The translations under genes and the position numbers were made by a program. From Mucilaginibacter sp. SG564 (lineage in GTDB: Bacteria > Bacteroidota > Bacteroidia > Sphingobacteriales > Sphingobacteriaceae), in NCBI RefSeq assembly GCF_013149275.1, contig NZ_JABGNA010000005.1:1-64000 (forward strand): DNA of 64,000 nt, in the 5' to 3' direction. Below, in pieces: positions 18,838 to 29,008 of the stretch (position 1 is the first letter of the stretch; each line of letters begins with the position of its first letter). Under the pieces are notes generated by a model. That model saw only the letters and a program-made list of their open reading frames with translations. It ran no database searches and was not told the origin of the DNA.

Positions 18838-19404
18838 ATGGAATTACCGTACCAGGGCAGAGCAATTATCGAGGATAATTTTGACTACGTAAGAATCACG
18901 ATACCCGCAAAAAAGAATTTATTTATTATCCTTTTCCTATGTGTATGGCTGTGTGGCTGGTTTTTTGGCGAAACATCGGTCATCAAAGAATTACTGAATT
19001 CAACAAACAGAGGAACTGATCTGTTTAGCATAGTTTGGCTCGCCGGATGGACACTGGGTGGCCTGTTTGCACTTAAAACAATTTACTGGCTATTACTGGG
19101 TAAGGAGTGTATTGAAATTGGTAAGGGCATACTGATCCTGAAAAGACAGGGCGATCCCTTAAGTAAAACTACATTTTATGATCTTAACTCATGCACCAGC
19201 TTCCGGGTACAGGACGATCAGATAAACACTAATTTTGCCAGGTATAATACATTAAAGTCGCTCAACGGGCGTACCGGCACCATTGCATTTGATTATGGCA
19301 TGAAAACCATTCGCTTTGGCGAAAATATGGATGAAGCCGAAGGTAAATACCTGCTAAATCTGCTGACCCGAAAAAAGATCCTGACCGATAAAAATCTAGC
19401 TTAA
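18838..19404 (+). CDS. Two-helix membrane protein of unknown function
   Basis: 188 residues. Two hydrophobic segments, LFIILFLCVWLCGWFFG (about 30-46) and IVWLAGWTLGGLFALKTIYW (about 64-83), separated by a short loop. The remaining ~100 residues are a soluble beta-rich tail (IEIGKGILILKRQG, TGTIAFDYGMKTIRFG) that resembles the bacterial PH-like tails of small membrane proteins. Not recognised as a named family. It stands alone on the plus strand between two minus-strand genes. Confidence 0.7.
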   Translation: MELPYQGRAIIEDNFDYVRITIPAKKNLFIILFLCVWLCGWFFGETSVIKELLNSTNRGTDLFSIVWLAGWTLGGLFALKTIYWLLLGKECIEIGKGILILKRQGDPLSKTTFYDLNSCTSFRVQDDQINTNFARYNTLKSLNGRTGTIAFDYGMKTIRFGENMDEAEGKYLLNLLTRKKILTDKNLA

Positions 19405-19415
19405 AGCCTGTATCC

Positions 19416-21143
19416 TTACTGTAAACCAAGCCCTGTCCCTGTTGGGAAAGAGGTGTTAACACTCACCGGCAATTTACCCGTTGGCTTTAACGTGCCCGCA
19501 ATTACTTTAGCTGCTGATTTTTGCAGTTCGGGGCTCATTTGATAACACACCAACAGCGCGTTACTTTTTTCGATGCCGGGTAATCCTGCTATGGTATAAG
19601 CATTGGCAAAAACACTCATGATGGTTCCTTTGCGTACGGCAAGGTCGCTTACCATACCGCGTACATCGCTGCTGTAATCCAGTTTACTTTGTGGGCGCAG
19701 GCGGGTATCATGTATGCCCACAATTACCTGGTTATACTGTTTTAGCCAGTTCATGATATTGCGCACCTCAATAGCCGGGGCATTTTTGGCCACCATAAAT
19801 ATACGGCAGTTAGGGAAGCTCTTGGCCATTTCCTGCTGAAAAACGGTAGGTGCATCAACCCCAATACTTACGATGGCTGTTTTCAAAAATGGGTTCAGTT
19901 TCAGCGCGGCCGAATTACCTTTTAATAAAGTCACCGAGGCATCGCTCAATTGCTGCACAAGATCTTTAGCTGCCTGGCGGTTAAGGTCTTCACTTAAATT
20001 TACCGGCGAAACCTGTGGCCTGCGGTTCAAACCTGCCCAATATTTGGCCGCCAGCACTTTCTTCACTTTAGTTTGAAATTCATCAGCGCTGATCAATCCT
20101 TTACGTACGGCCCTGCGGATAAGCTTAATGGCACGATCTGAATTTTCCGATAGTTCAATAATATCAATGCCAGCTAAAAAAGCCCTTACATCGGCCTCGC
20201 CGTTCGGAAAATATTTGGTAACCCCTTTCATCTCCATCGCGTCGGATACCACCAAACCTTTAAACTGAAGGGAATCTTTCAAAATACCGGTAACAATGGG
20301 GCGTGATAGTGTTGAAGGCAAATTTTTAGTATTATCAAGTGCCGGGATATTCATATGTGCTATCATAATGCCGCTGATACCGGCGTTAATAGCCTCGCGG
20401 AAAGGATACTCTTCGAGCGAATCCAAACGGGCTCGGCTGTAGGGCAACAAAGGCAAATCAAAATGCGAATCGACATTGGTATCGCCATGCCCCGGAAAAT
20501 GTTTGGCCGTGGTTAGTAAACCGGCATCCTGCATCCCCTTAAAGTAAGCAACCCCCTTTTTGGCCACATTATACATATTATCGCCAAACGAACGATAATT
20601 GATCACCGGGTTATTGGGGTTGTTGTTGATATCCATATCGGGCCCAAAGTTGATCTGGATACCCAGTCGCTTAAAATCATAAGCTACCTGCTGACCCATT
20701 TTATAGATCAGATTATTGTCCTGTATGGCGCCCAGTGTCATCTGGTAGGGATATGATATGGTCGAATCCAGGCGCATGCCCAGGCCCCACTCGCCATCCA
20801 TAGAAATGAGCAAAGGTACCTGTGCCAGCTTTTGATATTTGTTAACCAGTAAAGCCTGCCTGCCGGGGCCGCCCTGAAAAAACACCAGGCCGCCTACCTG
20901 CTCGTCTTTGATCACCCGGGCAACAGAATCTTCGTAAGCTTTGCCTTTGTTGGTATGCGCGCGTACAAAAAGCAACTGCGCTACTCTTTGCTTGCGGCTT
21001 AGTTTATTATAAACCGAATCAACCCAGCGGTTTTGCGTGTTTAAGCTTTGTACATAGCTCGTTTTTTGTGCAAAAGCGTTAACTGCAATAAAATTAAGTG
21101 CTATAATTAAGGTACAGCAAATACCGTTATTCAATTTTGGCAT
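19416..21143 (-). CDS. Glycoside hydrolase family 3, NagZ-like beta-N-acetylglucosaminidase
   Basis: About 575 residues from the ATG at 21143, which gives a clean signal peptide (MPKLNNGICCTLIIALNFIA). The NagZ signature KHFPGHGDTNVDSHFDLP holds the conserved Asp-His pair, and VVSDAMEMKGV holds the catalytic Asp. The C-terminal half is the GH3 C domain. It should remove N-acetylglucosamine from muropeptides in the periplasm, as part of cell-wall recycling. Some Bacteroidota relatives carry a C-terminal beta-lactamase-like domain; here it is absent. A longer start at 21209 would bury the signal peptide. Confidence 0.9.
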   Translation of the reverse strand: MPKLNNGICCTLIIALNFIAVNAFAQKTSYVQSLNTQNRWVDSVYNKLSRKQRVAQLLFVRAHTNKGKAYEDSVARVIKDEQVGGLVFFQGGPGRQALLVNKYQKLAQVPLLISMDGEWGLGMRLDSTISYPYQMTLGAIQDNNLIYKMGQQVAYDFKRLGIQINFGPDMDINNNPNNPVINYRSFGDNMYNVAKKGVAYFKGMQDAGLLTTAKHFPGHGDTNVDSHFDLPLLPYSRARLDSLEEYPFREAINAGISGIMIAHMNIPALDNTKNLPSTLSRPIVTGILKDSLQFKGLVVSDAMEMKGVTKYFPNGEADVRAFLAGIDIIELSENSDRAIKLIRRAVRKGLISADEFQTKVKKVLAAKYWAGLNRRPQVSPVNLSEDLNRQAAKDLVQQLSDASVTLLKGNSAALKLNPFLKTAIVSIGVDAPTVFQQEMAKSFPNCRIFMVAKNAPAIEVRNIMNWLKQYNQVIVGIHDTRLRPQSKLDYSSDVRGMVSDLAVRKGTIMSVFANAYTIAGLPGIEKSNALLVCYQMSPELQKSAAKVIAGTLKPTGKLPVSVNTSFPTGTGLGLQ

Positions 21144-21383
21144 GGTCAAATGTAGTACAAATTGTATCAGGTAATGTTTATGGAGTGCCGGGTTTTTTGA
21201 AGATTTCATGAAGAAATATAAAGTTCTGGTACTACTCGCGAATTATTGGAAACTAAAAATAAACCTTTGCGTTAATTTTTACTCTATGTAGTATAAATCA
21301 AAAATAATCAAGGAACGATTGCAGGCCCGAACTAAAAATAAAATACCTGCAATTTGCTCCGCTACCGTTAAAAACAAATAAAA

Positions 21384-22049
21384 ATGAAAAAATTTATCTT
21401 TTTTGCAATATGCCTATTTGCAGCTGGTGCAGCGAGCGCACAAACTTATTACGGGCCACGCCAGCCACGCCGTTATGTAAGGCATCAACAACACAGGCCG
21501 TATAACGAAAATCAGATCAAAGTAGGTTTTACCGCCGGCTTAAACCTGGCCAACTCGCTTGATGCTTATGATTCACGCTTCAGCTCCAGTACAATAGCAG
21601 CCTTCAATGTCGGGCTTACACTGGATGTTCCGGTTACCAATTATTTTTCGTTCGCCCCTGAAGTACTATTTTCGCAAAAAGGCTTTAGTGCTGATCTTGA
21701 AAACGCCCATTTTACCGAACGTACCAACTATATCGACGTTCCCTTACTGGCTAAATTCAAAATTGTACCCGGGTTTAATTTCTTAATTGGCCCTCAGCTT
21801 ACCTTTTTAACTTCGCAAAGGGACACTTACCGTGATTTTGGCACCAATGTAGAAACCCGTTATGACGGCCACCAGGGCGACCAGAGCTATGTGGCCGGTG
21901 TAGTAGGTGTTAGTTTTGATATTAACCGTAATGTAGAGATCAGGGGCCGTTACAATATTGACCTTGCCCGTAACGCTTCCAATGAAGCCGATCTGCCCGA
22001 TTTCCGCAACCAGGTTTGGCAAATTGGCTTAGGGTTTAAATTTCAATAA
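21384..22049 (+). CDS. Outer-membrane beta-barrel protein, PorT-like
   Basis: 221 residues. Signal peptide MKKFIFFAICLFAAGAASAQ, then a basic stretch rich in Arg, His and Gln (21-40), then alternating strands with aromatic ends (IKVGFTAGLNLANSL, FSFAPEVLFSQKGF, FNFLIGPQLTFL) ending in WQIGLGFKFQ with a C-terminal aromatic. This fits a small 8-10 stranded barrel of the PorT/OMP_b-brl_2 type. Function unknown. A terminator follows. Confidence 0.8.
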   Translation: MKKFIFFAICLFAAGAASAQTYYGPRQPRRYVRHQQHRPYNENQIKVGFTAGLNLANSLDAYDSRFSSSTIAAFNVGLTLDVPVTNYFSFAPEVLFSQKGFSADLENAHFTERTNYIDVPLLAKFKIVPGFNFLIGPQLTFLTSQRDTYRDFGTNVETRYDGHQGDQSYVAGVVGVSFDINRNVEIRGRYNIDLARNASNEADLPDFRNQVWQIGLGFKFQ

Positions 22050-22067
22050 AAAGTTTATTGTAACCTT

Positions 22068-22111
22068 AAAAAGGTTCCTCATATATACATATATAAATGA
22101 GGAACCTTTTT
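22068..22111. terminator. Bidirectional terminator
   Basis: AAAAAGGTTCCTCAT / ATGAGGAACCTTTTT stem with a 14-base AT loop, between the beta-barrel gene (plus) and the last gene of the glycan cluster (minus). Confidence 0.85.
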
Positions 22112-22160
22112 AATTTACTTATAAAAAGTACACGGATCAATAAGCATAAAAGTAAAACCG

Positions 22161-22976
22161 CTACTGGTTATTCTTATCCATTATTATCTTGAGCTCTTTT
22201 ATATTTTCATCAACAATAAAATTACATTTTTCATCCTCAATGTAAAATTCATTTAAACTTCTGATCTCGTTATTGTCTGCCCTGCCCCTTGCTATTTTCA
22301 ACTTAAATTCGGCTAACGAACGTAAGAAGTAATGGTTCATTTGTATTTTATTAGAAGTATGTAAAGAGATAGGGCCTTCAATACGTTTACCATTTTCGTT
22401 TACACAATATTTCCCGAATTTATATTTGAAATGATGTGGAGTCTCCACCCGTTTAACATATCGGGGTTGAACAATACTTTTAATATGGCCATTCACGCTA
22501 TCTGTTTTAAGCGACCTTCTAACATAGCTTTCAAGCTGGCTCCCCTGGGGCTTTTCTAAATGACCATTGGAACCAAACATCAACCAATAAATACCAAGCC
22601 CTCCGTATTTTTTATAATTTTCTAAAAAATCGGGCAGATTTCCGGTTAGCGTTTTCGGCACAATAAATTCATCAACATCAATAAAAGCTAACCATTGGCA
22701 TTCGGGGCCATAGCGCTTTAAACATAATTGATAGCTAGGCATTTGCTTTGCTTTACCGGCAACCGGCTCAACGGTCACAATGCCTTTTTCTATATAATCA
22801 CGCAAGCTTTCAGTAACCGGGATTTTTGATTCATTATCATAAACATAAAAATGGCTTACACCAATTTGTAAATGATAGTCTATCCATTCTGCAAAATAAG
22901 GGTCTTCATGTTTGGCTATACAACAAATAGCAACTTTATGCTTATAAGATTCTAACCCAAGAATTTTTTTAATCAT
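22161..22976 (-). CDS. Glycosyltransferase family 92 protein
   Basis: 271 residues. N-terminal signature of GT92/DUF23: CCIAKHEDPYFAEWIDYHLQ, GVSHFYVYDNES, and the metal-binding WLAFIDVDEFIVP (D-x-D). Further on RYVKRVETPHHF and SNKIQMNHYFLRS. It probably adds a sugar to a surface glycan; the sugar is not predictable. Last gene of the minus-strand cluster, separated from the previous one by 156 bases of AT-rich DNA, so it may have its own promoter. Confidence 0.85.
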   Translation of the reverse strand: MIKKILGLESYKHKVAICCIAKHEDPYFAEWIDYHLQIGVSHFYVYDNESKIPVTESLRDYIEKGIVTVEPVAGKAKQMPSYQLCLKRYGPECQWLAFIDVDEFIVPKTLTGNLPDFLENYKKYGGLGIYWLMFGSNGHLEKPQGSQLESYVRRSLKTDSVNGHIKSIVQPRYVKRVETPHHFKYKFGKYCVNENGKRIEGPISLHTSNKIQMNHYFLRSLAEFKLKIARGRADNNEIRSLNEFYIEDEKCNFIVDENIKELKIIMDKNNQ

Positions 22977-23132
22977 TTAAATATTAATTTAAATACAACA
23001 CATATGATTATAAACCAATGCGTTATAAATATCCCGACAACTGTACATTTGCCAATAAATTACAATTATAAGTTATATTAAGGCTGTTTAAAATAGTTTT
23101 TTTGGAAATACATGAATCCCAAAAGCAGCTGT

Positions 23133-24137
23133 TCAATAGCTTTTTTCATCTAAATCAACGCGGAGTATTTTTTTGCTGTTGGGCCTAAAATAAGTGTACC
23201 AAAAGTTCTTAAGCTTATACCCCCATATCATTTTCTTCACCTCCCTGTTTTTCCGGTAGTTATCCCATTTGGGGATGTAATATAAAATATCGACGTGCTT
23301 TTTCATTAAAAAGAAAAGTTGAATAGCCAGGTAATTATTGGGTCTGTTTACATACAGCCGCAATAATGTATTAACAAACTGAGGTCTTTTATTTTTAGGA
23401 TAAGAAGCGCAATACTGTAACCACTTACTCTGGCGTTTAAAAAGCTGTTCGATGGTTTTGTGCCTGTGTTTATCTTTCTTATCGTCTTTTCTATATAACA
23501 AATCGGTATCACTATCATCGTGCTGACGGTATTTAACCAGGCATTGCGGCAAATAGTCAATAGTACCTAAATTAGTGGCCACATAGGCAATCCACCAATC
23601 ATGATAAGTATCTTTTTTTAAGGGACGCACCTCATCAATCAGCTCCTTTTTAAAAAGCATCGAATGCCCGGATACACAATTACTAAACAAAAATACTTCC
23701 GGCTCATCGCCCCGGTAAAAGTTAAACAGATCGGTCATTTTTACATTTAGTGACTCATTCTGCTCATTAATAAGTTCAGAATCGTGATACAACATCAGGT
23801 TATTACCTATAGCGGCTACCTGCAATTCAATCTTTTTAAGATCCCACAGATCGTCCTGATCACAAAATGCTATCAATTCGCCCTTACAACAATCCAAAGC
23901 AAGCTCAAAATTTTTAATCAAACCTAAATTGGTTTTGTTTTTATACAAATGGAGGTTGGGATATTTTGATGCATAACCAGCAAGTATCTGATAGGTATGA
24001 TCAGTGGAGCAGTCATCTACAGCAATAATTTCAATATTGGTATAGGTTTGATTAATAAGTGTATCTAATTGCTGCTCTAAAAATCTGGCGCCATTGTACG
24101 TACAAAGCGCAATGGATACAAGCGGGAGTTCTTTCAT
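23133..24137 (-). CDS. Glycosyltransferase family 2
   Basis: 334 residues. GT-A fold: VSIALCTYNGARFLEQQLDT at the N-terminus, AVDDCSTDHT, and FCDQDDLWDLKKIE with the D-x-D-like metal site. It resembles rhamnosyl/galactosyl transferases of the GT2 group. Cytoplasmic face of the inner membrane, building an O-antigen or other surface glycan. Forms one transcription unit with the genes at 24178 and 24984. Confidence 0.9.
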   Translation of the reverse strand: MKELPLVSIALCTYNGARFLEQQLDTLINQTYTNIEIIAVDDCSTDHTYQILAGYASKYPNLHLYKNKTNLGLIKNFELALDCCKGELIAFCDQDDLWDLKKIELQVAAIGNNLMLYHDSELINEQNESLNVKMTDLFNFYRGDEPEVFLFSNCVSGHSMLFKKELIDEVRPLKKDTYHDWWIAYVATNLGTIDYLPQCLVKYRQHDDSDTDLLYRKDDKKDKHRHKTIEQLFKRQSKWLQYCASYPKNKRPQFVNTLLRLYVNRPNNYLAIQLFFLMKKHVDILYYIPKWDNYRKNREVKKMIWGYKLKNFWYTYFRPNSKKILRVDLDEKSY

Positions 24138-24177
24138 TAGATGTATGCTTATATTTAAAGAATAAATTATTCAGTTT

Positions 24178-24987
24178 TTATATATGGTAACCTAGTTTTT
24201 TAAATATTTGACGCCAAAAATCGAGGTTTTTATCCCAGGCATGGCATCCAAAGGGTAACTGGTTCTTATTTAACCTCAAGGCACGCTCTGGAGCAAGTTC
24301 AAACGAAAACTTTAACCCCGTTTTATATGATGGTATGTTTAATATTTTCCGTTTCCTGTTAACCTCCACACTCCAAAAAATATCTTCATGAAATTCGTGC
24401 TCACTACGTGTTAAATAAACCGACATCCTATCGCGCATGCTGATACTCAGATCGTAAAACTTTTTTACTCTCCGTAATGAAAATCCTCCGTTACCAACTC
24501 TGTATTCATATTGCATTGATGATGGAAGTCCGTTTTTCTGAATATTAAACCGGGCATGATAATGAAATTGAATTTTTGACTTGATGGCTTTAATAAAATC
24601 CGGGTAATCACCTGGTGGTATCCATGGAGCACCTATATAATCAATTGACTGGCTGCACCAATATGCCAGTTCATCCTTAAATACAAAGGCATCCAATTGG
24701 TGAATCAGAATAAACTCATAATCTAAAAAACGTTTGTAAAAAGTATCAGAAAGCATTAAAGCGTTATAGCCATCAATACTTTTAAAATAGCTGTCGTCAA
24801 AGGTTTCAATAGCTGTAAAATTATACTGGTTAACCACATCGGGTAAAACAAGCGAGTGAGGCTTTATAATGATGCGGGGATAATTAGCCAAAACATTTTG
24901 TAGCTGAGTTAGCGCAATTTTTTCTAAATCAGATATCGTATTTTGATAAAAAGGGACTATAATGGCAACTTTCTTCAGCGCACTCAT
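24178..24987 (-). CDS. DUF5672 family protein, likely glycosyltransferase
   Basis: 269 residues. Features of DUF5672: VAIIVPFYQNTIS at the start, FILIHQLDAFVFKDEL (possible metal site), DYIGAPWIPPGD, RVGNGGFSLRRV and HEDIFWSVEV. The G-N-G-G-F-S-L-R and H-E-D motifs recall GT-A enzymes. The gene overlaps the upstream one by four bases (ATGA), so both are co-translated. Substrate unknown. Confidence 0.8.
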   Translation of the reverse strand: MSALKKVAIIVPFYQNTISDLEKIALTQLQNVLANYPRIIIKPHSLVLPDVVNQYNFTAIETFDDSYFKSIDGYNALMLSDTFYKRFLDYEFILIHQLDAFVFKDELAYWCSQSIDYIGAPWIPPGDYPDFIKAIKSKIQFHYHARFNIQKNGLPSSMQYEYRVGNGGFSLRRVKKFYDLSISMRDRMSVYLTRSEHEFHEDIFWSVEVNRKRKILNIPSYKTGLKFSFELAPERALRLNKNQLPFGCHAWDKNLDFWRQIFKKLGYHI

Positions 24988-25940
24988 AATTCCTGGTTTT
25001 TATGATAAAGCTTCTGTACCAATGATTCAAAATGATCCTGAAAAAGAAAATCATAACCATTTTCACCTTCCGGAACAACGTTGATAACATCAAAACAAGC
25101 TTCTAAAATGCGCGGGACTTTTAATGCTTCGGCAATTGAAAATGGGAACGATTGATTACCGATAAAAAATTTACAGCCTGCAATTATCCGGGCCAGCTGT
25201 AAAAAATCATCTACCTGCACCCACTCTATATTAGGAACCTGCTTTTTGATGTCGTTATACTCCGATTCGACTCCTATAAATTTTAAGCCTTTGTAGTTTT
25301 CTAAGAACTTATAATCAACTCCCTGGCTCCTGTATCTTTCGCTCCGTGCAATAATTACACAGTCTGCAAACGATGTATCCGGTTCCACATCAAGCCATTT
25401 TTTCCATAATTCAGGATTTACCCCGGTTATATATGAACACCAATGGGCTATGTTACACCTATCCATCGGTACGTGCCCGGCCCTGAAGTAATCCAGGTCA
25501 ATATCTATTTTCTGATCCGTAAGCACTTCAAACCGACTGATGTATGACTGCGAACTGATTAAAGGAGCCAGCATGGCCATCATTTTATCATTGAGCCTTA
25601 CATTACCCAGAGGGTGGGTAGTTCTGTCCGAAAGCAATAGTGGCTGCCCAAGCCTCAAGTATAAATTTATGGGGACCTTTACGGTTTCGGCCAGTTTTTT
25701 AATAGTTGGCAGTGCATAAATAATATCGCCGGCATTGCCACTATGATTAAGGTTAAGCTGATGGTTACCAGCTGCAACAGCCCTTATCTTTGCAGGATTA
25801 TTCAATCGTTCATCCCCGATTAAAAAATTGGTAGTTTCAACATTTTTATAATTATGCAACTCCCACTTATAATTTTTATAACCGGCCCTGTCGGTATATT
25901 TAAGCCAATAAGTACTTATAAAACTTCTTTTTTTTACCAT
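24984..25940 (-). CDS. GT9/GT-B-like protein of the glycan cluster
   Basis: 318 residues. It contains HSGNAGDIIYALPTIKKLAE, comparable to the GDVV/I-x-LP entry motif of heptosyltransferase-like GT9 proteins, and a C-terminal nucleotide-sugar-site-like segment FFIGNQSFPFSIAEALKVPR. The middle part is divergent. Likely a distant GT-B transferase. Starts 39 bases after the ABC exporter's stop and overlaps the next gene by four bases. Confidence 0.65.
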   Translation of the reverse strand: MVKKRSFISTYWLKYTDRAGYKNYKWELHNYKNVETTNFLIGDERLNNPAKIRAVAAGNHQLNLNHSGNAGDIIYALPTIKKLAETVKVPINLYLRLGQPLLLSDRTTHPLGNVRLNDKMMAMLAPLISSQSYISRFEVLTDQKIDIDLDYFRAGHVPMDRCNIAHWCSYITGVNPELWKKWLDVEPDTSFADCVIIARSERYRSQGVDYKFLENYKGLKFIGVESEYNDIKKQVPNIEWVQVDDFLQLARIIAGCKFFIGNQSFPFSIAEALKVPRILEACFDVINVVPEGENGYDFLFQDHFESLVQKLYHKNQEL

Positions 25941-25979
25941 TTCAGTTATTTCAAAACCCGGCCAAACAATTTCTATTTA

Positions 25980-27836
25980 TTAATCGGCATTAAAAGTTTG
26001 CATATCTATTAAACGTTTGTACACACCATTATTGTTAATTAGCTCTTGATGTGTGCCTTGTTCTGCCACCTTTCCGTTATCCAGCACAATGATCAGATCG
26101 GCGTTTTGAATAGTACTCAGGCGGTGTGCTATAATGAGCGAGGTACGGTTTTTCATCAGATTGTTTAACGCTTCCTGAACCAGTTTTTCAGATTCGGTAT
26201 CCAGGGCGGAGGTAGCTTCATCAAGCAGCATAATTGGCGGGTTATTCAGTACGGCCCTTGCTATACAGATCCTTTGTCTTTGCCCTCCTGACAATTTTGT
26301 TCCCCTGTCGCCGGTATTGGTTTGGTAACCTTTATCCGTTTCCATGATAAAGTTATGCGCATTGGCAATACGTGCTGCTGCTTCAACCTGTTCCTGGCTA
26401 ACCCCGGTTTTTCCAAAGGCTATATTGTTAAATATAGTATCGTTAAATAATATCGACTCCTGATTTACAATACCCATCAAAGCACGTAATGACTCAGAAG
26501 TAACCGATTTTATATCTTTATCGTCAATATAAATAGTGCCCAACTGCGGTTCGCTAAACCGGGGCAACAGATCCATCAGTGTTGATTTACCACCACCAGA
26601 CGGACCTACCAGGGCTACTGTTTTACCTTTAGGTATTTCCAGATTAAGATTTTTCAGGACATACTTATCGGGTTCAGTATCGCTTTCATCTGCCGTAACT
26701 TTATTTTTATAAGCAAAAGATACATTTTCAAATCGTACACTTTTGGTAAAATCAGTTATTGCCACAGCATCGGGAGCATCTGTTATCAATGGCTTTTCAT
26801 CAATAAGGGCCAACACCCGCTCGCCTGCAGCTATGCCGGAATGTATGTTACTGAAAGAGTCAGATATGGCTTTAGCAGGCCTCATTATCTGCGAAAACAT
26901 GGCAATGTACACGATAAAATTATCGGCAGATAAGGTACCGGTATGATTAATAATTAGTGAGCCACCATACAATACAATGCCAGACACCATTAAAACGCCT
27001 AAAAACTCAGATACTGGCGAGGCCATTTGTTGTCTTTTGGCCATTGAACGGGTTATTCTTGAATATTGCCTGTTCTCATGATCAAACCTGTTTTTTATAA
27101 ATGAAACCGCATTAAATGCTTTAATGATCTTTATCCCCGATAAAGCTTCATCAAGGTTACTGATCATATTACCGTAAGTTTGCTGCGACTCCGTAGCTTG
27201 CTCTTTAAGCCGCTTAACTATTCTTGATATAACAAATGCCGAAACGGGAATGATCAGCATGGAAAACAAAGTTAATTTAACCGATATAACAAATAAAAAC
27301 ACCAGGTAGGTTAATAGTTGAAAAGGCTCTTTAAACGCAACCTGCAATGTACCGGTAACCGAAAACTGCACTACTTGTACATCGGCTGATATTTTTGAAA
27401 GTATATCCCCCTTGCGTTCATTACTAAAATAGCCCAGGTGCAGGTTCATTACGTTATTAAAAACAGTTTTTCTGAGATTAAGCAGTGTATAGATTCGCAG
27501 GTTTTCCATAATCCGCTGCGAAAAATACCTGAATAAATTGCTTAGCAGCACCGATACAACAATAGCAGCACAAACGAATTTTAAAGCGCCCAGGGCACCA
27601 TAATGCTGATTGGCGGTGTAAGCAAAATAATTAAAATCCTTTAAAGGGTCCCACCAATTGGCAGGCTTGTTTACCACCTCGGCAGTAGCCGGGTTAAAAA
27701 TTGTTTTTAATAATGGAGCCAGCAACGCAAGATTAAGCGTGTTAAATATTACCGAAAATAACGTTAAAATAAAATATGGAAAAGCAAATTTCCCGATAGG
27801 CTTTGCAAAAGACAGAAGTCTGAAATATGTTTTCAT
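25980..27836 (-). CDS. MsbA-type ABC exporter (fused permease and ATPase)
   Basis: 618 residues. About six transmembrane helices in residues 1-330, then the ATPase: Walker A GPSGGGKST, Q-loop NQESILF, signature LSGGQRQRI, Walker B IMLLDEATSALD. Homodimeric flippase of the MsbA/lipid-exporter type. Its place among glycosyltransferases suggests it moves a lipid-linked glycan or lipid A-core across the inner membrane. Confidence 0.9.
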   Translation of the reverse strand: MKTYFRLLSFAKPIGKFAFPYFILTLFSVIFNTLNLALLAPLLKTIFNPATAEVVNKPANWWDPLKDFNYFAYTANQHYGALGALKFVCAAIVVSVLLSNLFRYFSQRIMENLRIYTLLNLRKTVFNNVMNLHLGYFSNERKGDILSKISADVQVVQFSVTGTLQVAFKEPFQLLTYLVFLFVISVKLTLFSMLIIPVSAFVISRIVKRLKEQATESQQTYGNMISNLDEALSGIKIIKAFNAVSFIKNRFDHENRQYSRITRSMAKRQQMASPVSEFLGVLMVSGIVLYGGSLIINHTGTLSADNFIVYIAMFSQIMRPAKAISDSFSNIHSGIAAGERVLALIDEKPLITDAPDAVAITDFTKSVRFENVSFAYKNKVTADESDTEPDKYVLKNLNLEIPKGKTVALVGPSGGGKSTLMDLLPRFSEPQLGTIYIDDKDIKSVTSESLRALMGIVNQESILFNDTIFNNIAFGKTGVSQEQVEAAARIANAHNFIMETDKGYQTNTGDRGTKLSGGQRQRICIARAVLNNPPIMLLDEATSALDTESEKLVQEALNNLMKNRTSLIIAHRLSTIQNADLIIVLDNGKVAEQGTHQELINNNGVYKRLIDMQTFNAD

Positions 27837-27934
27837 TTAAAAAGCTAAGCTGCAAAATTAAGTAAATGGCAGCTATTATGGGTACAGTATTATTACAGGG
27901 TAAAACGCCCGGGTTCTTATGTTATTATTATTTA

Positions 27935-28936
27935 TTACTTAAGCCAGCTACTTATCCGTTCAAAAACCATATCAACGGTAATGCTGCTCAGATCATCAGA
28001 GTCGCTTTCAATATGCTCGGCCCTTACACCTAACGGCGCCCAGCGGGTAGCATGGATACCTATGGTAATGGGGAATAAACCCAGAGTATGTATTCCTGAA
28101 GCAGCGGCAACATGCAGTGGGCCGGTTCCGGATGCAAGCAAGCCATCGGCATGATAGATGAACGCAATGAGCTCCTCAAGGGTTAGCTTTCCGCTTACAT
28201 CAATTACAGATGCCGGTAACTGAGGGATCCACGTTTTAAAAAGCTCATGTTCTTTTTGCGACCCGGTTATAAAAACGCGGAACTTATTCGCAGGTAAAAG
28301 TTTGATTAACGCAGTAAAATTATCCAGATCCCACTCCTTACCATTACCGTTTGATTTGGCATGGATGATCAGGTTGAATTTATCATCCTTCAACTGATCT
28401 TTAATTTGTGCCGGCAAAGCTACTGTGGGTTTAAAATTGCCTTTGAACAAATTTGACAGCGTGCCTAATGTGGGCACATGCGTAACACCAAGCGGTTTGC
28501 ACAGGTAAATATCCTGTTGCGCCTCGTGCAGATCGGATCTTCGGCGGCTTAGTCTCACTAATTTATTACAGGTAAAAAAATGATAATTTCTGCTGGTTAC
28601 GCCTATTCTTATTTTGACTCCGGCCTTTTTCGCGGCTTCGGCAATTTCTCTTTGGGGGAATTCATGCACAATGGCGTCTATGGCTTTTTCTTTAAAAACA
28701 GCAGCTATTTCATTAACCGATAAAGCTTTTAAGTCATCATAATTGATAAAATGATCAACGGCCCTGCAGGCATCTATCACCGGCTTGGTATAACTGCGGC
28801 CCAGAAAGCTGATGATGACATCGGGATACAGTTGTTTTAAATAGATGCAGGTAGGTAGTTGCAGTACAACATCGCCCATGGCATCAAGCCGGTTTATTAA
28901 AATATGGGTTATTTTTTTGTTATCGATTACGGGCAT
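27935..28936 (-). CDS. Glycosyltransferase family 9 (heptosyltransferase-like), copy 1
   Basis: 333 residues. GT-B fold with the GT9 entry motif LINRLDAMGDVVLQLPTCIY, and the nucleotide-sugar site GLLASGTGPLHVAAASGI followed by TLGLFP. Likely transfers heptose or a related sugar to the LPS core. It is a close paralogue of the gene at 29009, with equal length and most residues identical, so the pair arose by tandem duplication. 72 bases separate the two. Confidence 0.9.
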   Translation of the reverse strand: MPVIDNKKITHILINRLDAMGDVVLQLPTCIYLKQLYPDVIISFLGRSYTKPVIDACRAVDHFINYDDLKALSVNEIAAVFKEKAIDAIVHEFPQREIAEAAKKAGVKIRIGVTSRNYHFFTCNKLVRLSRRRSDLHEAQQDIYLCKPLGVTHVPTLGTLSNLFKGNFKPTVALPAQIKDQLKDDKFNLIIHAKSNGNGKEWDLDNFTALIKLLPANKFRVFITGSQKEHELFKTWIPQLPASVIDVSGKLTLEELIAFIYHADGLLASGTGPLHVAAASGIHTLGLFPITIGIHATRWAPLGVRAEHIESDSDDLSSITVDMVFERISSWLK

Positions 28937-29008
28937 TTAACTTTTATATAGCATATATCAATAAGGCAAAAATAGAACAATAGTTTATTAAAGGTTATTA
29001 GCCTCATT